Assembly: GCA_024405645.1 (NCBI GenBank)
Contig: JAKSOJ010000072.1
Span: 1 to 6,469 of the forward strand
From: Phascolarctobacterium sp.
GTDB lineage: Bacteria > Bacillota > Negativicutes > Acidaminococcales > Acidaminococcaceae
DNA length: 6,469 nucleotides
Direction of reading: 5' to 3'
In this document: positions 1 through 6,369 of the stretch, piece after piece
Layout: every line of letters begins with the position of its first letter
How positions within the stretch are numbered: the first letter of the stretch is position 1
Made by a program: the position numbers and the translations under genes
Notes under the pieces: model-generated
The model's input: only the letters and a program-made list of their open reading frames with translations
What the model was told of the DNA's origin: nothing
Database searches by the model: none

Positions 1-776
1 CCATGACGCTTGGATAATTTAGAACGGTCAGGAGCAAGAATCATACTCATATGTCCAAATGCAGGAGGTTCCCATCCCAAAGCATCATAAACAAAAAGTT
101 GTTTAGGAGTATTAGAAAGATGCTCTTCTGCCCTTAAAACATGAGTCATACCCATCAGATAATCGTCAATTACAACAGCAAAGTTGTATGTTGGCATACC
201 ATTTGATTTCATGATTACATAGTCATCAAATTGATTGAGATTAAAACTTACGTCGCCATGAATAAGATCATGCACAACAATATTGCCCTCTGCGGGAATT
301 TTCAAACGTACACTATATTTTTGACCTGCTTTAAGCTTTGCTTGAACCTCTTCTTCAGTTAAATCCCTACAGGTTCTAGCATATCTAAAAGGCAGTTTCG
401 CAGCCTTTTGCTTTTCACGCTCAGCCTCAAGCTCTTCGCTAGTGCAGAAGCAACGATAAGCCTTGCCGCTTGCCAAAAGTTCATCAACATATTTTTTATA
501 AATGTCTAAACGTTCAGATTGATAGTAAGGACCATAATCCCCACCCTTTTCAGGACCTTCGTCCCAATTGATACCAAGCCATTTTAGACTAGTCAGTATT
601 TGGCTAACACTATCTTCTTTTAAGCGTTCGGTATCGGTATCTTCAATGCGAAGAATTAATTTGCCACCCATTTTATGAGCAAAGAGCCAGTTAAAGAGAG
701 CAGTTCTTGCACCACCAATGTGCAGATAGCCAGTAGGACTTGGCGCAAAGCGAACTCTTACCTCTTTTTCGTTCAT
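1..776 (-). CDS. gltX: Glutamate--tRNA ligase, N-terminal 258 residues (truncated by window edge)
   Basis: Class I aminoacyl-tRNA synthetase that charges tRNA-Glu with glutamate in the cytoplasm. I translated this open frame by hand from the ATG at 776; it runs off the left edge after 258 complete codons. The N-terminus carries [16 protein letters not shown] (residues 9-24), which holds the HIGH-type ATP site (HIGG). The zinc-region cysteines C109, C111 and C136 are present, but the fourth ligand is not obvious (CRD instead of the E. coli CRH). [10 protein letters not shown] (217-226) and the KLSKR loop (253-257, in [10 protein letters not shown]) match the catalytic core. The start is supported by AAGGAGAC at 785-792, 8 nt upstream. 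The anticodon-binding C-terminal half is outside the window, so discriminating and non-discriminating GluRS cannot be separated. It has its own promoter (837-865) directly after the terminator of the preceding gene. Confidence 0.97.
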   Translation of the reverse strand, partial: MNEKEVRVRFAPSPTGYLHIGGARTALFNWLFAHKMGGKLILRIEDTDTERLKEDSVSQILTSLKWLGINWDEGPEKGGDYGPYYQSERLDIYKKYVDELLASGKAYRCFCTSEELEAEREKQKAAKLPFRYARTCRDLTEEEVQAKLKAGQKYSVRLKIPAEGNIVVHDLIHGDVSFNLNQFDDYVIMKSNGMPTYNFAVVIDDYLMGMTHVLRAEEHLSNTPKQLFVYDALGWEPPAFGHMSMILAPDRSKLSKRH

Positions 777-836
777 AATATATCGTCTCCTTGAGGTCAA
801 TTTCATGCCTAAAAATAAAAATACTATATCAGAATA

Positions 837-865
837 ATTATAATACTCTCTACTCAAAAGGGCAA
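837..865 (-). promoter_or_regulatory. Promoter of gltX (sigma-A type)
   Basis: On the minus strand TTGCCC (860-865) is followed after exactly 17 bases by a perfect TATAAT (837-842). Transcription should begin near 830, giving a leader of about 55 nt before the gltX ATG at 776. The -35 box lies within a few bases of the upstream terminator's T-tract, so gltX should be largely insulated from the upstream genes. Based on consensus match only. Confidence 0.7.
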
Positions 866-866
866 G

Positions 867-894
867 AAAAAAAGCACCCGCAACTGCGAGTGCT
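867..894 (-). terminator. Rho-independent terminator after the 312-aa gene
   Basis: On the minus strand the RNA would form AGCACTCGC (886-894), a four-base AGTT loop and GCGGGTGCT (873-881). This is a 9-bp stem with one G-U pair, followed by a run of six T (867-872). It starts 4 bases after the stop codon of the 312-aa gene and is the first convincing terminator downstream of pyk. Confidence 0.92.
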
Positions 895-898
895 ATGG

Positions 899-1837
899 TT
901 AACTAATCTCTTCAAGAAGCTCTGTAAAGATTCCTCTTACATGAGATGGTTCTAGTATTTTTTGCAAATATTTAACTTGCTTGCGAGAGCTCTTTGGTTG
1001 AGTTCGATTCCAGTATAATACGGTTAATTGCACAAGAAGAATTGACAATGGTTTTAACTTATCATGCTTACCAAAAATATAAAGCATGTGATGGTACCAC
1101 TCTTCGTAAATATCCATCTCATCCTTCATGGTGATTCTCGCAAGATTACTCATCAAATTGCGTTCTCCACGCAGAGCTATGGTCATTGCTTCCTTCTTAT
1201 ATTCCCTAGTTACGTTGTCTTTAGCAGCATAGCTTACCAAGTACATGTAAGAAAATTGTACCTGACGGTAAAGGATGTACATAGCACCTGCCCCAAAATT
1301 TTTGGCGTACATAATGGAATTCAAGTCAATATAGTATAAAAGATGTTCGATGAATTTCAAATCAGGTTGTTCAGACGCTGCTTTAAGAATCAATTTCAAA
1401 AGCCATTGAGCCTGTTTATCCCATTTGCGCAAACTCATACGAGCAGATAGACTTGCTAACTCGATATAGAAAGCCTTCATATCCCAAATGTCCTTGCGAC
1501 TATTTTGGAAGATGACGAAATATTCATCAAATCTTGCTTGCAAAGCATCTAGACGACGGTCGCAAATAGCAAAAAGCATAGCTTCCAAAAAGTCCTGATT
1601 CTCCGCAAACATCTCTTCTTTGCCAAGGATTACCTTCAAGCGAGAATCTACTATATCAAACCATTCAGTCAGCAAATCCTCATTATGCCTACGAATAACC
1701 ATTAGGAAAACATCTTTAACTGTCTGTATGAAGATTTTATCATCTAAGGTTGCAACACTCTCAAGCACTTGCTTTGCTTTATCAAAATCACCTTGCTTAA
1801 CAGCTAAGCAACCATTCAAACTAAAAATATTTTCCAT
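899..1837 (-). CDS. Hypothetical 312-aa helical protein, TPR-like N-terminus
   Basis: I do not recognise this family. The protein is 312 aa, appears almost entirely alpha-helical, and has no signal peptide or convincing membrane segment. The N-terminus ([20 protein letters not shown], residues 7-26) has the spacing of one tetratricopeptide-like helix pair (small residue, G-D, then A near the end). The rest (residues 40-310) is a string of amphipathic helices rich in Leu, Tyr, Met and Lys, with no recognisable catalytic motif. A scaffold or protein-interaction role is the most one can infer. The gene begins 3 nt after the stop of the free swivelling-domain gene. The only AGG-like site (AAGG) is about 16 nt from the ATG, too far for normal initiation, so translational coupling to the upstream gene is likely. 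A strong terminator follows. It is clearly a real gene: a long open frame with normal composition, tightly packed between neighbours on the same strand. Confidence 0.88.
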   Translation of the reverse strand: MENIFSLNGCLAVKQGDFDKAKQVLESVATLDDKIFIQTVKDVFLMVIRRHNEDLLTEWFDIVDSRLKVILGKEEMFAENQDFLEAMLFAICDRRLDALQARFDEYFVIFQNSRKDIWDMKAFYIELASLSARMSLRKWDKQAQWLLKLILKAASEQPDLKFIEHLLYYIDLNSIMYAKNFGAGAMYILYRQVQFSYMYLVSYAAKDNVTREYKKEAMTIALRGERNLMSNLARITMKDEMDIYEEWYHHMLYIFGKHDKLKPLSILLVQLTVLYWNRTQPKSSRKQVKYLQKILEPSHVRGIFTELLEEIS

Positions 1838-1840
1838 AAA

Positions 1841-2182
1841 TTATTCAGCAGAACCTTCATAAATAAAACCAGTTCTAGGATCTACGGTTACTATTTGACC
1901 GTCTTTAAGAGTGCTGATTGCACCTTCTGCTCCAACAACTACAGTAAGCTTTAAAGTAATTGCAACAATTGCACCAGCAGAGGTCAAGCCTCCTTCTTCA
2001 GTGATAATTGCAGCTGCATGATTAGCAACAAAGGATACGAATTCATCATCCAAGCCAGGAACAACTACAATATCACCACGATGAACCTTTGCATGGTAAT
2101 CTTCAGGGGATACACAAATAGATACCTTGCCACTTACGACATTTTTACCAATACCTACGCCTTTAACTAAAGCTTCAGCCAT
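1841..2182 (-). CDS. Free-standing PEP-utiliser-like swivelling-domain protein (Pyk C-terminal domain paralogue)
   Basis: A 113-aa protein consisting only of the mobile (swivelling) beta/alpha domain found in PPDK, PEP synthase, enzyme I and at the C-terminus of some bacterial pyruvate kinases. Residues 7-110 align without gaps to residues 476-579 of the Pyk encoded just upstream, with 49 of 104 positions identical by my hand count. Shared blocks include KGxGIGK (7-13), AAAIIxEEGGLTS (56-68), DGQ/NGQxVTVD and GxIYEG at the end. The position of the phosphate-carrying histidine in the family motif TSHAA is Ala69 (TSAGA), and the following GIP is replaced by KLT, so it should not carry phosphate. 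GGAGGTG (2191-2197) lies 8 nt before the ATG, and a candidate promoter lies in the 76-bp gap after pyk. Function is unknown; a regulatory or partner role towards pyruvate kinase is inference. Confidence 0.93.
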   Translation of the reverse strand: MAEALVKGVGIGKNVVSGKVSICVSPEDYHAKVHRGDIVVVPGLDDEFVSFVANHAAAIITEEGGLTSAGAIVAITLKLTVVVGAEGAISTLKDGQIVTVDPRTGFIYEGSAE

Positions 2183-2190
2183 AATTAGAA

Positions 2191-2239
2191 CACCTCCAAT
2201 TTATAGTTTCAGTATTACACAAAAAGCTCTATCAGTCAA
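2191..2239 (-). promoter_or_regulatory. Candidate promoter and ribosome site of the free swivelling-domain gene
   Basis: On the minus strand TTGACT (2234-2239), a 17-base spacer and AATACT (2211-2216), preceded by an extended -10 TG, form a plausible sigma-A promoter in the short gap after pyk. GGAGGTG at 2191-2197 is the ribosome-binding site. No GC-rich terminator lies between the pyk stop and this promoter, so readthrough from pyk is also likely and the gene may be both co-transcribed with pyk and independently expressed. Confidence 0.5.
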
Positions 2240-2258
2240 TGCATAATAATATTATACT

Positions 2259-4010
2259 TTAGACCTTTACGATACCTTCGTAAATACAACCAGTGATAGC
2301 ATCAACGGTTACTGTTTGACCGTTCTTGAATAGCGTAGTTGCTTTAGGAATATCTACAATTACCGGTATGCCCGTAGTAACAGCAACCATCGCTGCATTG
2401 GAGGTTAAACCACCTTCCTCGGCAATGATTGCTGCCGCATTTTCTGTAATATAAGGAATAAGTTCTTCTTCTAAATCTGAAACGATAACAATTGAACCCT
2501 TAGTGATATTATGCAAGCAATCACAGCAGGATGCTGCTACAGCAACTGTACCGTTAACGGATCTTTTACCAATACCGATACCTTTAGCTAAAAGCTTGCC
2601 GACATTAACAACCTTTATTAAATTGGTAGAACCAGTAGTACCTACAGGAACACCAGCGGTTACGATAACGCAATCACCTTGTCTGATGATTTCTTTTTCC
2701 ATAGCCAAGGAAATGGACATGTCGATAATACCATCTGTGCTTAATTCTTCTCTACCTAAAATAGGATATACGCCCCAATACAGCTGCATAGCACGCACCT
2801 TGGCAATTTGAGTAGATACAGCTATAATTTCGCAGTTAGGTCTATATTTAGCAACCATGCGTGCAGTAAAGCCTGATTCAGTATTGCAAACAATGGCATC
2901 AGCATCAATTTCCAAAGCGATTTGGCAGGTTGCATGGCTAATTGCATCAGTAAAATGAGTATTCCAAACCAAGCCTTTTTTACGGAACATTTCATCATAA
3001 TGCAGAGCGTGTTCAGTACGAGTACAAATTCTAGCCATGGTCTTAACTGCTTCTAAAGGATATTGCCCAGAAGCTGTTTCACCGGAAAGCATTACTACGT
3101 CAGAACCATCATAAATTGCATTAGCAACATCATTTACCTCTGCACGAGTTGCGCGATAGGAATTGCACATGCTTTCTAGCATTTGCGTTGCTGTTACTAC
3201 AATCTTGCCTTCAGTATTGCAGCGGGCAATAATATCCTTTTGGACAACAGGAACATCTTCTGCCGGTATTTCTACACCTAAGTCGCCACGAGCAACCATA
3301 ATGCCATCAGAAACAGCAAGAATGCCTTCAATATTATTTACACCTGCTTGATTTTCAATTTTAGAGATAATACCCATGGAATAGCCATTGGCTTCTAATA
3401 CTTTACGAATTTCGAGAACATCCTCTGCCTTTTGGACAAAGGAAGCAGCAATGTAATCCATGCCTTGGGAAGCTGCAAATAAAATATCGGATTTATCCTG
3501 TTCGCTTAAGAAAGGAAGGCTCAATTGAAGCCCAGGACAAGCAACACGCTTACGAGAAGAAATATAGCCGCCATTGATAACCTTGGTTTCAATTTCCTTG
3601 CCAGCTACATTTACAACCTCAAGAGTGATGATACCATCATTCAAAAGAATGGTGTCACCCATCTTTACTTCCTCTGGAAGGCCTGCATAATTAACAAAGC
3701 TTTTTTCCTTAGTACCAGTCATTTCTTCTGTAGTCAGAACGAAACGATCACCACTAGCTAATAAAATTTTATCTTCTGCGAAAATGCCCAAACGCATTTC
3801 TGGACCTTTTGTATCACAAAGAGCTGCCACCGGCTTATCAGCTATTTGAGCAGCCTCACGCAGCAAAGCTAATCTTTTGCCATGGTCCTCATGATTGCCA
3901 TGAGAAAAGTTAAAGCGTGCACAATCCATGCCAGCTTTAATCATATTTACAAGAAGCTCTACATTATCAGTAGACGGACCCATAGTGCAGATAATTTTTG
4001 TTTTCTTCAT
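2259..4010 (-). CDS. pyk: Pyruvate kinase with extra C-terminal swivelling domain
   Basis: Converts phosphoenolpyruvate and ADP to pyruvate and ATP, the last step of glycolysis, in the cytoplasm. At 583 aa it matches the long Geobacillus/Staphylococcus-type enzyme, not the roughly 470-aa short form. Core motifs from the N-terminus: ARFNFSHG (31-38), DTKGPEMR (66-73), the pyruvate kinase signature IISKIENQAGV (214-224) with catalytic Lys217, MVARGDLGVE (238-247), TATQMLESM (273-281) and VMLSGETASG (306-315). Glu102 in GTKEK matches the K+-dependent class (inference). Residues from about 476 form the PEP-utiliser-like domain, where TSHAA has become TSNAA (Asn538 replaces the phospho-histidine). 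It also contains CCDCLH (495-500). The start was placed at 4010 because MKKTKIICTMGPS is the usual N-terminus and AGAGGT lies 7 nt upstream; a longer frame to 4043 lacks such support. Followed by a paralogue of its own C-terminal domain. Confidence 0.97.
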   Translation of the reverse strand: MKKTKIICTMGPSTDNVELLVNMIKAGMDCARFNFSHGNHEDHGKRLALLREAAQIADKPVAALCDTKGPEMRLGIFAEDKILLASGDRFVLTTEEMTGTKEKSFVNYAGLPEEVKMGDTILLNDGIITLEVVNVAGKEIETKVINGGYISSRKRVACPGLQLSLPFLSEQDKSDILFAASQGMDYIAASFVQKAEDVLEIRKVLEANGYSMGIISKIENQAGVNNIEGILAVSDGIMVARGDLGVEIPAEDVPVVQKDIIARCNTEGKIVVTATQMLESMCNSYRATRAEVNDVANAIYDGSDVVMLSGETASGQYPLEAVKTMARICTRTEHALHYDEMFRKKGLVWNTHFTDAISHATCQIALEIDADAIVCNTESGFTARMVAKYRPNCEIIAVSTQIAKVRAMQLYWGVYPILGREELSTDGIIDMSISLAMEKEIIRQGDCVIVTAGVPVGTTGSTNLIKVVNVGKLLAKGIGIGKRSVNGTVAVAASCCDCLHNITKGSIVIVSDLEEELIPYITENAAAIIAEEGGLTSNAAMVAVTTGIPVIVDIPKATTLFKNGQTVTVDAITGCIYEGIVKV

Positions 4011-4017
4011 ATTATTT

Positions 4018-4024
4018 ACCTCTT
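4018..4024 (-). promoter_or_regulatory. Ribosome-binding site deciding the pyk start
   Basis: AAGAGGT on the minus strand lies 7 nt before the ATG at 4010. It selects the start MKKTKIICTM and rules out the 11-codon-longer frame beginning at 4043. Confidence 0.85.
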
Positions 4025-4068
4025 TATAAAAATGCCAAATCAACTCAGGACATACTTTAACACTCTGA

Positions 4069-4097
4069 ATTATAAAATATATGTTATGCTAAGTCTA
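4069..4097 (-). promoter_or_regulatory. Candidate promoter of pyk
   Basis: On the minus strand TAGACT (4092-4097), a 17-base spacer and a perfect TATAAT (4069-4074) would start transcription near 4062, giving a leader of about 50 nt. The 11-base motif AGTGTTAAAGT (4054-4064) covers the predicted start site and is repeated exactly in the etfB promoter. Consensus match only; the -35 box is imperfect (4 of 6). Confidence 0.6.
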
Positions 4098-4233
4098 ATT
4101 AGGAATACCTTTTAACTTGAGAGAACTCTATAGTTCCTAGCACACTTCATAACAGTACTAAATGCTCAATCGTGAAGCAAGCTTTGCTTGATATTTGCAA
4201 AGCTCCTGCATGTAATACCTTGCTGCTTCCTAT
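4098..4233. other. Unassigned intergenic stretch with overlapping inverted repeats
   Basis: Between the etfA terminator and the pyk promoter I see no convincing gene. Several short perfect inverted repeats are present. AGCTTTGC (4180-4187) pairs with GCAAAGCT (4197-4204). AAGCAA (4175-4180) pairs with TTGCTT (4184-4189); these two stems share bases and exclude one another. GAACT and AGTTC at about 4122-4135 form a third small stem. A 17-codon minus-strand frame (4158-4211) has a weak AAGG site 6 nt upstream but no family resemblance. No promoter for a small RNA was found. It could be a small RNA, a relic of a longer leader, or neutral sequence. Confidence 0.4.
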
Positions 4234-4281
4234 AAAAAATGGATATGAGGCGGTACCTATCAGTACTGACCCATATCCATT
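4234..4281 (-). terminator. Rho-independent terminator of the etf operon
   Basis: On the minus strand AATGGATATG (4272-4281) pairs perfectly with CATATCCATT (4238-4247), and the run of T continues to 4234. The 24-base apical region contains the perfect palindrome TCAGTACTGA and may fold further. It lies 38 bases after the etfA stop codon. It separates etfBA from pyk. Confidence 0.88.
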
Positions 4282-4319
4282 CATAATTTTACTTTAGTAT
4301 AAACCAAAAATCTCGTGGC

Positions 4320-5522
4320 TTATGCTTTATATTCTTTAATCTTTTCGATAAGCTTAGGAAGTACAACCTTCACATCACCAACAATACCATAATGAGCTAC
4401 GGTAAAGATAGGAGCATGAGGATCACGGTTGATTGCTACGATGCAATCAGCGTCTTTCATGCCAGAGATATGTTGGATAGCACCGGAAATGCCACATGCG
4501 AAATAAAGTTTCGGAGTAACAGTTTTGCCGGATTGACCAACTTGTTGACCATGGGAAATCCAACCTTCATCAACAGCTGCACGAGAACCTGCAATTGCAG
4601 AGTTTTCGAAGAGAGCTGCCAATTGTTCGAGAACTTTGAAATTGTCTTCTTCACCAAAGCCACGACCACCAGCACAGATAACATCTGCTTCTTCGATTTT
4701 GATTGCATTATCAGCAACCAGAGGAGCAACTTCTACAACTTCGATACGGCTTACGCAGCCAGCTTCAGGAGCAAAGTTGATAACTTCGCCAGTTCTGGAA
4801 GCATCTTTTTCTAAAGCTTTGAAAACTTTAGGACGAACAGTACCCATTTGCGGACGCATTTCGTCGCAAACGATGGTAGCATAAATATTGCCACCAAGAG
4901 CAGGACGAGTCCAAGCTACGAGACCATCTTCGGTAATATCAACCTCGGTGCAGTCTGCACAGAGACCGGTTTTTAAACGAGCTGCAATACGAGGAGCTAA
5001 ATCGCGACCATCACAGGTAGCACCCATCATGATTGCGGAAGGATTGTATTTAGCAACCAATTGGCAAATTGCATCGGTATAAAGTTCGGTGTTATATACA
5101 CTGTACTTTTCGTCTTCGATTACATATACCTTGTCAGCGCCACCAGCGATTAAATCTGCAGTGTTAACGCGACCAGCAGGTCCAATGTAAACTGCGCAGC
5201 AAGCATAATTAGCTTTTACAGCAAGGTCTTTTGCTACAGCCAACATTTCGAAAGTAGTTGCATTGATTTGACCACCTTCGGGTTCGCAAATTACCCAAAT
5301 ATCAGTATCATTAGCAGCTGCTTTAGGAGCTTCTGCTTTTTGAGCAGCGCCTTCGGGAGCAATAGCTTCACAAGGGCATTCGCCAACACATGCACCACAA
5401 GAGATACAGGTATCGGGATCCACTTTAGCTTTGCCATCTACGATAGAAATTGCGCCTACAGGGCAAACAGCCACGCAGGATTCGCAAGCACAACATTTAG
5501 TTTGATCTACACACATTGCCAT
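4320..5522 (-). CDS. etfA: Electron-transfer flavoprotein alpha subunit with N-terminal ferredoxin domain
   Basis: FAD-binding alpha subunit of a cytoplasmic electron-transfer flavoprotein, 400 aa from the chosen start against about 320-340 for ordinary EtfA. The extra N-terminal part (1-50) is a two-[4Fe-4S] ferredoxin domain with C10-C13-C16-C20-P and C39-C42-C45-C49-P. An Ala/Pro/Glu/Lys-rich linker (51-73) joins it to the EtfA body. FAD-site motifs: GGRGFG (285-290), SRAAVDEGW (313-321), VGQSGKTVTP (328-337), the EtfA signature LYFACGISGAIQH (339-351), AINRDPHAPIF (363-373) and AHYGIVGD (376-383). This layout is known from CarE of Acetobacterium caffeyl-CoA reductase and from LctC of its lactate dehydrogenase complex. 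The ATG at 5522 was preferred because GAGGTG, overlapping the etfB stop, lies 7 nt upstream; the ATG at 5528 is only 1 nt from that site. Co-transcribed with etfB. Confidence 0.96.
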   Translation of the reverse strand: MAMCVDQTKCCACESCVAVCPVGAISIVDGKAKVDPDTCISCGACVGECPCEAIAPEGAAQKAEAPKAAANDTDIWVICEPEGGQINATTFEMLAVAKDLAVKANYACCAVYIGPAGRVNTADLIAGGADKVYVIEDEKYSVYNTELYTDAICQLVAKYNPSAIMMGATCDGRDLAPRIAARLKTGLCADCTEVDITEDGLVAWTRPALGGNIYATIVCDEMRPQMGTVRPKVFKALEKDASRTGEVINFAPEAGCVSRIEVVEVAPLVADNAIKIEEADVICAGGRGFGEEDNFKVLEQLAALFENSAIAGSRAAVDEGWISHGQQVGQSGKTVTPKLYFACGISGAIQHISGMKDADCIVAINRDPHAPIFTVAHYGIVGDVKVVLPKLIEKIKEYKA

Positions 5523-5529
5523 TATCATT

Positions 5530-5535
5530 CACCTC
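5530..5535 (-). promoter_or_regulatory. Ribosome-binding site of etfA overlapping the etfB stop
   Basis: GAGGTG on the minus strand overlaps the TGA stop of etfB (5534-5536). It is 7 nt from the ATG at 5522, 1 nt from the ATG at 5528 and 13 nt from that at 5516, so 5522 is the likely start. The overlap suggests coupled translation of the two subunits. Confidence 0.75.
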
Positions 5536-6328
5536 AACGACTCAAAACTTCTGCACTGATTAATTTTTGCATCAGCATATCAACTGCTTCATCCATGTCT
5601 TCAACATTGATGATTTCGCCAGAGATTTCGGGAGGTGCAGGAGCAAATGCTTTTCTAACTTTGGTAGGAGAACCAGGCAGACCAATTTGATCTTCGGTCA
5701 AGCCAAGATCAGCGATACCCCATTCAGGAATAGCAGCCTTACGAGCTTTCATTTTGCCCTTAATGGATGCAAAACGAGGTTCTTTACCAGCTTTTTCAAC
5801 AGTTACGAGAAGAGGAGCAGCACATGCAAGAGTGATGCTTGCTTCTTCGTTTTCACGACGAACGATGAATTTGCCATCTTTGAATTCGGTAGAAAGAGCG
5901 GAAGTGATTTGAGGAAGACCAAGGTGTTCTGCAATTTCAGGACCAACTTGGGCAGTATCGCCATCAACTGCTTGTTTACCACAGAGAACCAAATCATAAT
6001 CGCCAATTTTCTTAATAGCTGCAGCCAAAGTAGTGGAAGTAGCCAAGGTATCAGAACCTGCTAACGGACGGTCGGTAATGAGAATGCCTTCGTCAGCACC
6101 CATTGCAATAGCCTCTTTTAAAACGTCTTTTGCAGTGGGAAGACCCATGGAAATACAGGTTACCTTACCGCCTTCTTGATCTTTTAAAGTAAGAGCAACT
6201 TCAAGAGCTTGACGGTCGTCAGGATTCATGATATTTTCTACGCCTTCGCGAAGAAGAGTACGAGTTTCGGGATTGAATTTAACAGTTTCGGTGTCAGGAG
6301 TTTGTTTAATACAAACTATAATATTCAT
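5534..6328 (-). CDS. etfB: Electron-transfer flavoprotein beta subunit, bifurcating type
   Basis: Beta subunit of the ETF heterodimer, 264 aa, the usual length. The N-terminus MNIIVCIKQTPDT and the segment NPDDRQALE (35-43) are typical of EtfB. The nucleotide loop reads VDGDTAQVGPE (121-131), the form found in electron-bifurcating ETFs, which bind a second FAD here; non-bifurcating ETFs have a DDD/NQTG-type loop and bind AMP. PRFASIKGKMKARK (184-197) and LPGSPTKV (217-224) complete the family pattern. The start is set by AAGGAGG (6335-6341), 6 nt before the ATG at 6328; an upstream in-frame ATG at 6379 falls within the promoter. It is the first gene of a two-gene operon with etfA. Together they should receive two electrons from NADH and split them between ferredoxin and a partner dehydrogenase that is not in this window. 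Confidence 0.96.
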   Translation of the reverse strand: MNIIVCIKQTPDTETVKFNPETRTLLREGVENIMNPDDRQALEVALTLKDQEGGKVTCISMGLPTAKDVLKEAIAMGADEGILITDRPLAGSDTLATSTTLAAAIKKIGDYDLVLCGKQAVDGDTAQVGPEIAEHLGLPQITSALSTEFKDGKFIVRRENEEASITLACAAPLLVTVEKAGKEPRFASIKGKMKARKAAIPEWGIADLGLTEDQIGLPGSPTKVRKAFAPAPPEISGEIINVEDMDEAVDMLMQKLISAEVLSR

Positions 6329-6334
6329 CTTAAT

Positions 6335-6341
6335 CCTCCTT
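6335..6341 (-). promoter_or_regulatory. Ribosome-binding site deciding the etfB start
   Basis: AAGGAGG on the minus strand, 6 nt from the ATG at 6328, is a near-perfect Shine-Dalgarno sequence and fixes the start 17 codons inside the longest open frame. Confidence 0.9.
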
Positions 6342-6352
6342 AGAGTTTTAAT

Positions 6353-6368
6353 TACACAGTATTGTGTA
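6353..6368. promoter_or_regulatory. Operator-like palindrome at the etfB transcription start
   Basis: TACACA-GTAT-TGTGTA is a perfect 6-bp inverted repeat with a 4-base centre. It lies just downstream of the etfB -10 box and overlaps the predicted start of transcription (about 6363). The position suits a repressor. It is not the Rex consensus (TTGTGA-N6-TCACAA), whose half-sites have the opposite orientation. The regulator is unknown. Confidence 0.45.
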
Positions 6369-6369
6369 T

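Noticed and set aside
2183..2258. Terminator after pyk
   Set aside because: The gap has AT-only symmetry (ATAATATTAT) but no GC stem followed by a T-tract, so it was not called.
4011..4043. Eleven-codon N-terminal extension of Pyk from 4043
   Set aside because: It spans the ribosome site of the downstream ATG and is absent from the normal Pyk N-terminus.
4234..4281. T-box-like GGTACCGC in the loop of the etfA terminator
   Set aside because: Only eight bases match the T-box core, the flanking consensus (AGGGTGG...) is missing, no specifier stem is evident, and pyk is not an amino-acid gene. It is best explained as part of a normal terminator loop.
4392..4814. Long open frames on the plus strand opposite etfA, etfB, pyk and the 312-aa gene
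   Set aside because: They are antisense shadows of well-supported genes. Their products are low-complexity Ser/Thr/Phe-rich sequences without family resemblance, and no ribosome sites or promoters fit them.
6353..6368. Rex (NADH/NAD+) operator at etfB
   Set aside because: The palindrome has CACA before TGTG and a 4-base centre, unlike TTGTGA-N6-TCACAA.
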